Assembly (NCBI RefSeq): GCF_017491605.1
Contig: NZ_JAFGYY010000025.1
Coordinates: forward strand, 19,267 to 83,266
Length of the DNA: 64,000 nt
Direction of reading: 5' to 3'
Source of the DNA: Pseudomonas sp. 30_B
GTDB lineage: Bacteria > Pseudomonadota > Gammaproteobacteria > Pseudomonadales > Pseudomonadaceae
In this document: positions 17,293 through 25,775 of the stretch, one piece after another
Layout of the letters: each line of letters begins with the position of its first letter
Numbering within the stretch: the first letter of the stretch is position 1
Position numbers and translations under genes: made by a program
The notes under the pieces: generated by a model
The model's database searches: none
What the model was told of the DNA's origin: nothing
What the model saw: the letters and a program-made list of their open reading frames with translations, nothing else

Positions 17293-18565
17293 GGCCCTGC
17301 GCCCGCTGATGCTGGGCGCGCTGTTGGCAAGTTCCGTCGTGCATGCCGATGTGGTTCCACTGGATCGTGTCGTTGCCATCGTCGACAACGACGTGGTGAT
17401 GCAGAGCCAGCTGGACCAGCGCCTGCGCGAAGTCCGTGCAACCATCCAGAAGCGTGGCGCGCCGCTGCCGCCGGAGCATGTTCTGACCCAGCAGGTGCTC
17501 GAGCGCCTGATCATCGAGAACATCCAGCTGCAGATCGGCGACCGCTCCGGCATCCGCATCACCGATGAGGAGCTGAACCAGGCCATGGGCACCATTGCCC
17601 AGCGCAACAACATGAGCCTGGACCAGTTCCGCGCCGCCCTCGCCCACGATGGCCTGTCCTATGACGACGCCCGCGAGCAGGTGCGTCGCGAGATGGTCAT
17701 CAGCCGCGTGCGCCAGCGTCGCGTGGCCGAGCGCACCCAGGTCAGCGAGCAGGAAGTGCAGAATTTCCTCGCCTCCGACATGGGCAAGATCCAGCTCTCC
17801 GAAGAGTACCGCCTGGCCAACATCCTGATCCCGGTACCCGATGGCGCCTCGCCGGAAACCGTACAGGCTGCCGGTCGCCAGGCCACCGAGCTGTACCAGC
17901 AGCTCAAGCAGGGCGCAGACTTCGGCCAGCTGGCGGTATCCCGCTCGGCCGGCGACAACGCCCTGGAAGGCGGCGAGATCGGCTGGCGCAAGGCCGCCCA
18001 GCTGCCCTCCCCCTTCGACAGCATGGTCGGCAGCCTCGCCGTGGGTGACGTGACCGAGCCTGTGCGCACGCCGGGCGGCTACATCATCCTGAAACTGGAA
18101 GAGAAGCGCGGCGGCAGCAAAATGCTGCGCGACGAAGTCCACGTCCGCCACATCCTCCTCAAGCCCAGCGAAATCCGCAGCGATGAAGAGACCCAACGCC
18201 TGGCCGAAAAGCTCTACGAGCGCATCCAGGCTGGCGAGAGCTTCAGCGAGCTGGCGAAGAAGTATTCCGAAGACCCGGGTTCCAAGCTCAACGGCGGCGA
18301 CCTCAACTGGGTCGACCCGGAATCCCTGGTGCCGGAGTTCCGCGAGGTGATGAACAACGCGCCGCAAGGCCAGGTCACCAAGCCCTTCCGTTCGCCGTTC
18401 GGCTGGCACGTGCTGGAAGTCCTCGGCCGCCGCGCCACCGACAGCAGCGACAAGTTCCGCGAACAGCAGGCTGCCCAGACCCTTCGCGCACGCAAGTACG
18501 ACGAAGAACTGCAGGCCTGGCTGCGGCAGATCCGCGACGAAGCCTACGTCGAGATCAAGCAGTAA
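17273..18565 (+). CDS. surA: Periplasmic chaperone / peptidyl-prolyl isomerase SurA
   Basis: The protein is 430 residues if started at GTG 17273, which matches the family length in P. aeruginosa; an ATG three codons later is an alternative. It has a signal peptide ending near VVHA, an N-terminal SurA domain (VVAIVDNDVVMQSQL), then two parvulin domains (about 165-265 and 280-375; HVRHILLKPS and FRSPFGWHVLEV mark the second). It escorts outer membrane proteins, including LptD. It begins inside the lptD coding sequence, implying cotranscription. Confidence 0.93.
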   Translation: MKTMLCKALRPLMLGALLASSVVHADVVPLDRVVAIVDNDVVMQSQLDQRLREVRATIQKRGAPLPPEHVLTQQVLERLIIENIQLQIGDRSGIRITDEELNQAMGTIAQRNNMSLDQFRAALAHDGLSYDDAREQVRREMVISRVRQRRVAERTQVSEQEVQNFLASDMGKIQLSEEYRLANILIPVPDGASPETVQAAGRQATELYQQLKQGADFGQLAVSRSAGDNALEGGEIGWRKAAQLPSPFDSMVGSLAVGDVTEPVRTPGGYIILKLEEKRGGSKMLRDEVHVRHILLKPSEIRSDEETQRLAEKLYERIQAGESFSELAKKYSEDPGSKLNGGDLNWVDPESLVPEFREVMNNAPQGQVTKPFRSPFGWHVLEVLGRRATDSSDKFREQQAAQTLRARKYDEELQAWLRQIRDEAYVEIKQ

Positions 18566-18585
18566 GCGGCGCGAGTCGCCCGAAA

Positions 18586-18614
18586 GAAACCCGGCCATGG
18601 CCGGGTTTCTTTTT
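18586..18614 (+). terminator. Intrinsic terminator after surA
   Basis: AAACCCGGCC/GGCCGGGTTT is a perfect stem around a short AT core, followed by CTTTTT. It lies 21 bases after the surA stop. Confidence 0.85.
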
Positions 18615-18678
18615 GCCCATAAGAAGCTTCGTCGTAGAGTAGGCGCATCCGCTCCAACGCCCTGATTCGAGATCCCTG

Positions 18679-19680
18679 ATGAGCACATCCCCCCTCTTTG
18701 CCCTGACCCCCGGCGAGCCCGCCGGTATCGGCCCCGACCTCTGCCTGCTGCTGGCCCGCGAGGCCCAGCCCCATCCGCTGGTCGCCGTCGCCAGCCGTGA
18801 GTTGCTGGCCGGGCGCGCCACCTTGCTGGGGCTGGACATCACCCTGCAGGAAGTCGGCCCCGGCCAGTGGCCGAGCGCCCCTGCTGCCGCTGGTACCCTG
18901 TATGTCTGGGATACCCCGCTGGCCGCGGCCGTCGAGCCCGGCAAGCTGAACCAGGCCAACGCCGCCTATGTACTGGAAACCCTGACCCGCGCCGGCAAAG
19001 GCTGCCTGGAAGGGCATTTCGCGGGCATGATCACCGCGCCGGTACACAAGGGTGTGATCAACGAGGCGGGCATCGCCTTCTCTGGTCATACCGAGTTCCT
19101 CGCCGACCTCACCCACACCGCCCAGGTGGTGATGATGCTCGCCACCCGCGGCCTGCGTGTGGCGCTGGTAACCACCCACCTGCCGCTGCGACAGATCGCC
19201 GACGCCATCACTCCGGATCGCCTGGAGCGCGTCACCCGCATCCTCCACGCCGACCTCCGCGACAAGTTCGGCATCGCCAATCCACGCATCCTGGTCTGCG
19301 GCCTGAACCCTCACGCCGGCGAAGGCGGCCACCTCGGCCACGAGGAAATCGACGTCATCGAGCCGACCCTCGAACGCCTGCGCACCGAAGGCATGCAGCT
19401 GATCGGCCCGCTGCCGGCCGACACGCTGTTCACCCCCAAGCACCTGGAGCACTGCGACGCCGTGCTGGCGATGTACCACGACCAGGGCCTGCCGGTGCTC
19501 AAGTACAAGGGTTTCGGCGCGGCGGTGAACGTCACCCTGGGCCTGCCGATCATCCGCACCTCGGTCGACCACGGCACCGCCCTGGACTTGGCCGGCACTG
19601 GCCGGATCGACAGCGGCAGCCTGCAGGTCGCCCTGGAAACCGCCTACCAGATGGCAGAAGCCGGTGTCGCGCGCCACTGA
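18679..19680 (+). CDS. pdxA: 4-hydroxythreonine-4-phosphate dehydrogenase
   Basis: This 333-residue NAD-dependent enzyme oxidises 4-phosphohydroxy-threonine in pyridoxal phosphate synthesis. Motifs visible are TPGEPAGIGPD at the N-terminus, the metal-binding His in FSGHTEFLADLT, NPHAGEGGHLG and MYHDQGLPVLKYKGF. It is separated from surA by a terminator but keeps the usual surA-pdxA-rsmA-apaG-apaH order. The ATG at 18679 begins the conserved sequence. Confidence 0.95.
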   Translation: MSTSPLFALTPGEPAGIGPDLCLLLAREAQPHPLVAVASRELLAGRATLLGLDITLQEVGPGQWPSAPAAAGTLYVWDTPLAAAVEPGKLNQANAAYVLETLTRAGKGCLEGHFAGMITAPVHKGVINEAGIAFSGHTEFLADLTHTAQVVMMLATRGLRVALVTTHLPLRQIADAITPDRLERVTRILHADLRDKFGIANPRILVCGLNPHAGEGGHLGHEEIDVIEPTLERLRTEGMQLIGPLPADTLFTPKHLEHCDAVLAMYHDQGLPVLKYKGFGAAVNVTLGLPIIRTSVDHGTALDLAGTGRIDSGSLQVALETAYQMAEAGVARH

Positions 19681-19730
19681 ATCCCGTCGCTCCGTTCGGC
19701 CAGCGTTTCGTGCTGGCCGCACGGGGCTGG

Positions 19731-19736
19731 TAAACT
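19731..19736 (+). promoter_or_regulatory. Possible extended -10 element before rsmA
   Basis: TGG-TAAACT lies 61 bases before the rsmA start, after an 8-bp hairpin (CGGCCAGC/GCTGGCCG, 19697-19719). The -35 is poorly defined. Confidence 0.3.
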
Positions 19737-19796
19737 GACGGTTTTTCGTCCCCAGCTTGCAGCCTCGCGCTCCCAGCTGCTCCTCCGGAGCCCTCG

Positions 19797-20615
19797 ATGT
19801 CCGAACTTTTCCAACACCGTGCCCGCAAACGCTTTGGCCAGAACTTCCTGCATGACGCCGGGGTGATTCACAAGATCCTGCGCGCCATCGCCGCCAAGGA
19901 AGGCCAGCACCTGCTGGAAATCGGCCCGGGCCAGGGCGCCCTGACCGAAGGCCTGGTGGACAGCGGCGCCAAGCTCGACGTGATCGAGCTGGATCTGGAC
20001 CTGATCCCGCAACTGAAATGGCGCTTCGGCCTGAAGCCCAACTTCAGCCTGCACCAGGGCGACGCCATGAAGTTCGACTTCTCGACCCTCGTCGCCTCCC
20101 CCGAGGACAAGCTGCGCGTGGTCGGCAACCTGCCCTACAACATCTCCACCCCGCTGATCTTCCATCTCCTGGACCACGCTTCGCTGATCCAGGACATGCA
20201 CTTCATGCTGCAGAAGGAAGTGGTGGAACGCCTGGCCGCCGAGCCGGGCAACGGCGACTGGGGCCGCCTGTCGATCATGGTGCAGTACTTCTGCCGCGTG
20301 GATTACCTGTTCACCGTCGGCCCCGGCGCATTCAACCCGCCGCCGAAAGTCGAATCGGCTATCGTGCGCTTGGTCCCCTATACCGAACTGCCGCACCCGG
20401 CCAAGGACCATCGTCTGCTCGAACGCATCGTCCGCGAAGCCTTCAACCAGCGCCGCAAGACCCTGCGCAACACCTTGCGCGCACTGATGAGCGTGGAAGA
20501 GATCGAAGCCGCCGGCGTCGACCCGACCCTGCGCCCCGAACAGCTGGACGTGGCCGACTTCGTGCGCCTGGCCAACCGCCTGAGCGACCACCCTGCGCAG
20601 GAAACTTCCGCATGA
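19797..20615 (+). CDS. rsmA: 16S rRNA dimethyladenosine transferase
   Basis: This 272-residue enzyme (also called KsgA) dimethylates A1518 and A1519 of 16S rRNA late in small-subunit assembly. The RFGQNFLHD start, the SAM-binding LLEIGPGQGALTEGL and the catalytic NLPYN motif are all present, followed by FNPPPKVES. Its stop overlaps the apaG start (ATGA). Confidence 0.96.
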   Translation: MSELFQHRARKRFGQNFLHDAGVIHKILRAIAAKEGQHLLEIGPGQGALTEGLVDSGAKLDVIELDLDLIPQLKWRFGLKPNFSLHQGDAMKFDFSTLVASPEDKLRVVGNLPYNISTPLIFHLLDHASLIQDMHFMLQKEVVERLAAEPGNGDWGRLSIMVQYFCRVDYLFTVGPGAFNPPPKVESAIVRLVPYTELPHPAKDHRLLERIVREAFNQRRKTLRNTLRALMSVEEIEAAGVDPTLRPEQLDVADFVRLANRLSDHPAQETSA

Positions 20616-20992
20616 GCGATCCGCGCTACAACGTCACCGTCAGCGTCACCACCCGCCACCTGCCCGAGCAATCCCAGCCGGAGCAGCAGCGCTACGTGTT
20701 CGCCTACACCGTGACCATTCACAACCAGGGCGAGCAGGCCGCCAAGCTGCTGACCCGTCACTGGGTCATCACCGACGGCAATGGCCATGTGCAGGAAGTG
20801 CGCGGCGCCGGCGTGGTCGGCGAGAAGCCGCTGATCGAGCCGGGCGCGAGCCACACCTACACCAGCGGAACGGTGCTGGCCACCCAGGTGGGCAGCATGC
20901 ACGGCAGCTACCAGATGATCGCCGACGACGGCCATCACTTCGACGCCGAGATCCCGGTGTTCCGCCTGGCCGTGCCGGGAGCCCTGCACTGA
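20612..20992 (+). CDS. apaG: Co2+/Mg2+ efflux-associated protein ApaG
   Basis: This 126-residue single-domain beta-sandwich protein (DUF525) contains the family markers YVFAYTVTIHNQG, LLTRHWVITDGNG, VVGEKPLIEPG and GSMHGSYQM. The biochemical role is unsettled in the family. It starts inside the rsmA stop, and its own stop shares one base with the apaH start, so rsmA, apaG and apaH form a translationally coupled run. Confidence 0.93.
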   Translation: MSDPRYNVTVSVTTRHLPEQSQPEQQRYVFAYTVTIHNQGEQAAKLLTRHWVITDGNGHVQEVRGAGVVGEKPLIEPGASHTYTSGTVLATQVGSMHGSYQMIADDGHHFDAEIPVFRLAVPGALH

Positions 20993-21816
20993 TGGCCACC
21001 TATGCCGTTGGCGACCTGCAGGGCTGCCTGGAGCCGCTAAAGTGCCTGCTTGAACAAGTGAAATTCGACCCGGCGCAGGACAAGCTCTGGCTGGTCGGCG
21101 ACCTGGTCAACCGTGGCCCGGCGTCGCTGGAAACCTTGCGCTTCCTGTATGGCATGCGCGATTCGGTAGTCTGCGTGCTGGGCAATCACGACCTGCACCT
21201 GATCGCCGTGGCCTACAACGCCGAGCGCCTGAAGAAGAACGACACCCTGCGCGAGATCGTCGAGGCACCGGATCGCGCCGAGCTGATCGAATGGCTGCGG
21301 CAGATGCCGCTGGTCCATCACGATGCGCAGCGCGACATCACTCTGGTGCACGCCGGCATCCCGCCGCAATGGTCCATCGACAAAGCCCTGCTGCGCGCCG
21401 CCGAAGTCGAAAAGGCCCTGCGTGACGACACCCAGCTGCCGATGTTCCTCGACGGCATGTACGGCAACGAGCCGGCCAAGTGGGACAAGAAGCTGCACGG
21501 CATCGAGCGCCTGCGGGTGATCACCAACTACTTCACGCGCATGCGCTTCTGCACCCCCGAGGGCAAGCTCGATCTGAAATCCAAGGAAGGCCTGGGCACC
21601 GCACCGTCCGGCTATGCGCCCTGGTTCAGCTATACCGAGCGCAAGGCCGCCGGGCGCAAGATCATCTTCGGCCACTGGGCCGCGCTGGAAGGCCAGTGCG
21701 ACGTCCCCGGCCTGTTCGCCCTGGACACCGGCTGCGTCTGGGGCGGCAGCATGACCCTGCTGAACGTCGACACCCTTGAGCGCATCCACTGCGACTGCGC
21801 CAAGGAACACCCCTGA
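20992..21816 (+). CDS. apaH: Symmetrical diadenosine tetraphosphatase
   Basis: This 274-residue metallophosphoesterase hydrolyses Ap4A to two ADP and can remove Np4 RNA caps. The metal-binding motifs GDLQG (residues 7-11), GDLVNRG, GNHDLHL and the later HAGIPPQW appear in the expected order, with FGHWAALEG near the C-terminus. It is one-base coupled to apaG. Confidence 0.95.
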   Translation: MATYAVGDLQGCLEPLKCLLEQVKFDPAQDKLWLVGDLVNRGPASLETLRFLYGMRDSVVCVLGNHDLHLIAVAYNAERLKKNDTLREIVEAPDRAELIEWLRQMPLVHHDAQRDITLVHAGIPPQWSIDKALLRAAEVEKALRDDTQLPMFLDGMYGNEPAKWDKKLHGIERLRVITNYFTRMRFCTPEGKLDLKSKEGLGTAPSGYAPWFSYTERKAAGRKIIFGHWAALEGQCDVPGLFALDTGCVWGGSMTLLNVDTLERIHCDCAKEHP

Positions 21817-21859
21817 TTCCAGCGGGGCCGAGCGCCCCGCGTCCTGCGAGGTACCCCAC

Positions 21860-22189
21860 ATGAGCGAGTTCAAGCGCATCGCCCCCGACCTGGCCCAGCA
21901 ACTGCGCGAAGGCGGCGCCCAGGTCGTCGACATCCGCGACCCGCAAAGCTACGCCCTGGGCCATATCACCGGCTCGCGGCACATCGACAACTACTCGGTG
22001 GCCGATTTCATCCGCGAAGCGGACATGGATGCACCGCTGGTCGTGGTCTGCTACCACGGCAACTCCAGCCAGAGCGCGGCGGCCTATTTCGTCCAGCAGG
22101 GCTTCTCCGAGGTCTACAGCCTCGACGGCGGCTTCGAACTGTGGCGCAGCGTCTATCCCGCGGATACCAGCGCGGGCGGCTCCGACTGA
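21860..22189 (+). CDS. glpE: Thiosulfate sulfurtransferase GlpE
   Basis: This 109-residue single rhodanese domain carries the active-site loop VCYHGNSS with Cys64. It transfers sulfane sulphur from thiosulfate to cyanide or thioredoxin-type acceptors. The start at 21860 follows GCGAGG at good spacing. It lies 43 bases after apaH and is probably the end of that operon. Confidence 0.9.
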   Translation: MSEFKRIAPDLAQQLREGGAQVVDIRDPQSYALGHITGSRHIDNYSVADFIREADMDAPLVVVCYHGNSSQSAAAYFVQQGFSEVYSLDGGFELWRSVYPADTSAGGSD

Positions 22190-22477
22190 AAACCCCTACG
22201 AAACAGACGGAATAGCTCTCCAAAAAATCTGTAACTTCTCGCGCTTTCGCCCTTTACAGGTCTGAGAACGAACTATCCTTTCCCTCAGGCCATCCAAAAC
22301 AGGGAGAGCCGGCACACCGGCTTCCGGGAAATCGGCAGTGACCATTTGGGGCGGATCAGGGCAGAGGCCAGGTTCCGTTGGAGTTCTGGGGGATTCTCGC
22401 CGGCATCACTGGCGGCCCGACCGCACCCGCACACGACCGATCCCGCGCCGGCTCCATGCATCGAGCGAGGAGACGTC
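22190..22477 (+). promoter_or_regulatory. Upstream region of prkA, 288 bp without a gene
   Basis: No protein-like frame is present. CTATCCT at 22273-22279 resembles a sigma-S type -10 (CTATACT). GCCGGCACACCGGC near 22310 is a small inverted repeat. In enterics the homologous yeaGH operon is under stationary-phase and nitrogen control. A sigma-54 site was looked for and not found. Confidence 0.3.
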
Positions 22478-24400
22478 ATGAGCATTTTCAGTCACTTCCA
22501 GGAACGCTTCGAAGCGACCCGCCAAGAGGAATACTCCCTGCAGGAGTACCTGGATCTCTGCAAGCAGGACAAGACCGCCTACGCCACCGCTGCCGAACGG
22601 ATACTGATGGCCATCGGTGAGCCCGAACTACTGGACACCTCGGTCGATTCGCGCCTGTCGCGGATCTTCTCGAACAAGGTGATCCGTCGTTACCCGGCCT
22701 TTGCCGACTTCCATGGCATGGAAGAGTGCATCGACCAGATCGTCGCCTTCTTCCGCCACGCGGCCCAGGGCCTGGAAGAGAAGAAACAGATCCTTTACCT
22801 CCTCGGCCCGGTGGGCGGCGGCAAGTCGTCCCTGGCCGAAAAACTCAAGCAACTGATGGAGCACGTGCCCTTCTATGCGATCAAGGGCTCGCCGGTGTTC
22901 GAATCGCCCCTGGGGCTGTTCAACCCTGACGAAGACGGCGCCATCCTCGAAGAGGACTACGGCATTCCCCGGCGCTACCTGCGCTCGGTGATGTCGCCCT
23001 GGGCGACCAAGCGCCTCAATGAGTTCGGCGGCGACATCAGCCAGTTCCGCGTGGTCAAGCTGCACCCGTCGATCCTCAACCAGATCGCCATCGCCAAGAC
23101 CGAACCTGGGGATGAGAACAACCAGGACATCTCCGCGCTGGTCGGCAAGGTGGATATCCGCAAGCTGGAAGAATTCCCGCAGAACGACGCCGACGCCTAC
23201 AGCTACTCGGGCGCGCTGTGCCGGGCCAACCAGGGCCTGATGGAATTCGTCGAGATGTTCAAGGCGCCGATCAAGGTCCTGCACCCCTTGCTCACCGCGA
23301 CCCAGGAAGGCAACTACAACAGCACCGAAGGCCTCGGTTCCCTGCCCTACAGCGGCATCATCCTGGCCCACTCCAACGAGTCGGAGTGGCACAGCTTCCG
23401 TAACAACAAGAACAACGAGGCCTTCATCGACCGGATCTACATCGTCAAGGTGCCGTACTGCCTGCGCGTCTCCGACGAGATCAAGATCTACGACAAACTG
23501 CTGGTCAACAGCTCGCTGGCCCACGCCCATTGCGCGCCGGACACCCTGAAGATGCTCTCGCAGTTCTCCGTGCTGTCGCGCCTGAAAGAGCCGGAAAACT
23601 CCAACATCTACTCGAAGATGCGCGTCTACGATGGCGAAAACCTGAAGGACACCGATCCCAAGGCCAAGTCCATCCAGGAATACCGCGACACCGCCGGGGT
23701 CGACGAGGGCATGGCCGGGCTTTCCACCCGCTTCGCCTTCAAGATCCTGTCCAAGGTCTTCAACTTCGACCCGCATGAAGTGGCGGCCAACCCGGTGCAC
23801 CTGCTCTATGTGCTGGAACAGCAGATCGAACAGGAACAGTTCCCGCCGGAAACCCGCGAACGCTACCTGCGCTTCCTGAAGGAATACCTGGCGCCGCGCT
23901 ACGTCGAGTTCATCGGCAAGGAAATCCAGACCGCCTACCTGGAGTCCTACAGCGAGTACGGCCAGAACATCTTCGACCGCTACGTGCTGTACGCCGACTT
24001 CTGGATCCAGGACCAGGAATACCGCGACCCGGAAACCGGTGAAATCCTCAACCGTGCCGCCCTCAACGAGGAACTGGAGAAGATCGAGAAACCCGCCGGC
24101 ATCAGCAACCCGAAGGATTTCCGCAACGAAATCGTCAACTTCGTGCTGCGCGCCCGCGCCGGCAACAACGGCAAGAACCCCAGCTGGCTGTCGTACGAGA
24201 AGCTGCGTGTGGTGATCGAGAAGAAGATGTTCTCCAACACCGAAGACCTGCTGCCGGTCATCAGCTTCAACGCCAAGGCGAGCAAGGAGGATCAGCAGAA
24301 GCACAACGACTTCGTCAAACGCATGGTCGAGCGCGGCTACACCGAGAAGCAGGTACGCCTGCTGTCGGAATGGTATCTGCGGGTTCGCAAGTCGCAGTAG
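22478..24400 (+). CDS. prkA: PrkA-family serine kinase/AAA protein (YeaG)
   Basis: This 640-residue protein has a AAA-like N-terminal domain with Walker A GPVGGGKSS (residues 110-118) and a C-terminal PrkA kinase-like domain. The start at 22478 follows GAGGAGACGTC; an upstream in-frame ATG would add 44 residues without family similarity. It is the first gene of the prkA-yeaH-spoVR set found widely in proteobacteria and linked to stationary phase, nitrogen starvation and persistence. The exact substrate is unknown. Confidence 0.92.
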   Translation: MSIFSHFQERFEATRQEEYSLQEYLDLCKQDKTAYATAAERILMAIGEPELLDTSVDSRLSRIFSNKVIRRYPAFADFHGMEECIDQIVAFFRHAAQGLEEKKQILYLLGPVGGGKSSLAEKLKQLMEHVPFYAIKGSPVFESPLGLFNPDEDGAILEEDYGIPRRYLRSVMSPWATKRLNEFGGDISQFRVVKLHPSILNQIAIAKTEPGDENNQDISALVGKVDIRKLEEFPQNDADAYSYSGALCRANQGLMEFVEMFKAPIKVLHPLLTATQEGNYNSTEGLGSLPYSGIILAHSNESEWHSFRNNKNNEAFIDRIYIVKVPYCLRVSDEIKIYDKLLVNSSLAHAHCAPDTLKMLSQFSVLSRLKEPENSNIYSKMRVYDGENLKDTDPKAKSIQEYRDTAGVDEGMAGLSTRFAFKILSKVFNFDPHEVAANPVHLLYVLEQQIEQEQFPPETRERYLRFLKEYLAPRYVEFIGKEIQTAYLESYSEYGQNIFDRYVLYADFWIQDQEYRDPETGEILNRAALNEELEKIEKPAGISNPKDFRNEIVNFVLRARAGNNGKNPSWLSYEKLRVVIEKKMFSNTEDLLPVISFNAKASKEDQQKHNDFVKRMVERGYTEKQVRLLSEWYLRVRKSQ

Positions 24401-24503
24401 TCTGCCATCGGCGCGGCGGTTTCCGTCGCGCCGGTCGCCGTCGCATTCGGACCTGCTCCGGGGCGGCTCCACGCCGCCGCGCAGCAGGCCCTGAGGAGCA
24501 TTC

Positions 24504-25775
24504 ATGAGCTACGTCATCGACCGGCGTCTGAACGGCAAGAACAAGAGCACGGTGAACCGCCAGCGCTTCCTGCGGCGTTACCGTGAGCACATCAAGAAGG
24601 CGGTGGAAGAGGCGGTCAGCCGTCGTTCCATCACCGACATGGAACATGGCGAACAGATCAGCATTCCCGGCCGCGATATCGACGAGCCGGTGCTGCACCA
24701 TGGCCGCGGTGGCCGGCAGACCGTCGTCCACCCCGGCAACAAGGAGTTCACCTCCGGCGAACACATCCCACGGCCCCAGGGCGGCGGTGGCGGCCGCGGT
24801 GGCGGCAAGGCCAGCAACCAGGGCGACGGGATAGACGACTTCGTCTTCCAGATCACCCAGGAGGAATTCCTCGACTTCATGTTCGAGGACCTGGAGCTGC
24901 CCAACCTGGTCAAGCGCCATCTCACCGGCAGCGACACCTTCAAGACCGTGCGCGCCGGCATCAGCAACGAAGGCAACCCGTCACGCATCAACATCGTGCG
25001 CACCCTGCGTTCGGCCCACGCACGGCGCATCGCCCTGTCCGGCTCGACCCGCAGCAAGCTGCGCGCGGCGCTGGCCGAACTGGACCGCCTGAAACGCGAG
25101 GAACCGGACAACCTGGGCGACATCCAGGACCTGGAGCAGAAGATCGCCGCCATGCGCGCGCGCATCGACCGGGTGCCGTTCCTCGACACCTTCGACCTCA
25201 AGTACAACCTGCTGATCAAGCAGCCCAACCCGACTTCCAAGGCCGTGATGTTCTGCCTGATGGACGTCTCCGGCTCGATGACCCAGGCCACCAAGGACAT
25301 CGCCAAGCGCTTCTTCATCCTGCTCTACCTGTTCCTCAAGCGGAACTACGAGAAGATCGAAGTGGTGTTCATCCGCCACCACACCAGCGCCCGCGAAGTG
25401 GATGAGGAAGAGTTCTTCTACTCCCGCGAGACCGGCGGCACCATCGTCTCCAGCGCGCTCAAGCTGATGCAGGAAGTGATGGCCGAGCGCTACCCCACCA
25501 ACGAGTGGAACATCTACGCCGCCCAGGCTTCGGATGGCGACAACTGGAACGACGACTCGCCGGTCTGCCGCGATATCCTGATGAAACAGATCATGCCGTT
25601 CGTGCAGTACTACACCTACGTCGAGATCACCCCGCGCGAGCACCAGGCGCTGTGGTTCGAGTACGAGAAGATCCGCGAGAGCTTCGAAGACAGCTTCGCC
25701 CAGCAGCAGATCGTCTCCTCCTCGGACATCTATCCGGTGTTCCGCGAGCTGTTCCAGAGGAGGCTCGTCGCATGA
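24504..25775 (+). CDS. yeaH: YeaH/YhbH family protein (DUF444)
   Basis: This 423-residue protein has a basic N-terminus, a glycine-rich linker (about 90-105) and a von Willebrand factor A-like domain with a MIDAS-type motif MDVSGSMT (Asp254). It is always found next to prkA, and may scaffold PrkA and SpoVR. GAGGAG precedes the ATG. It overlaps spoVR by four bases. Confidence 0.9.
   Translation: MSYVIDRRLNGKNKSTVNRQRFLRRYREHIKKAVEEAVSRRSITDMEHGEQISIPGRDIDEPVLHHGRGGRQTVVHPGNKEFTSGEHIPRPQGGGGGRGGGKASNQGDGIDDFVFQITQEEFLDFMFEDLELPNLVKRHLTGSDTFKTVRAGISNEGNPSRINIVRTLRSAHARRIALSGSTRSKLRAALAELDRLKREEPDNLGDIQDLEQKIAAMRARIDRVPFLDTFDLKYNLLIKQPNPTSKAVMFCLMDVSGSMTQATKDIAKRFFILLYLFLKRNYEKIEVVFIRHHTSAREVDEEEFFYSRETGGTIVSSALKLMQEVMAERYPTNEWNIYAAQASDGDNWNDDSPVCRDILMKQIMPFVQYYTYVEITPREHQALWFEYEKIRESFEDSFAQQQIVSSSDIYPVFRELFQRRLVA

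Noticed and set aside
15001..17613. An 870-codon open frame on the minus strand
   Set aside because: It is antisense to lptD and surA, low-complexity and rich in Val/Ala/Gln/His, an effect of GC-rich codon use in the true genes.
22190..22477. A sigma-54 promoter for prkA
   Set aside because: No TGGCAC-N5-TTGC-like pair is present; only a weak sigma-S-like -10 was seen.
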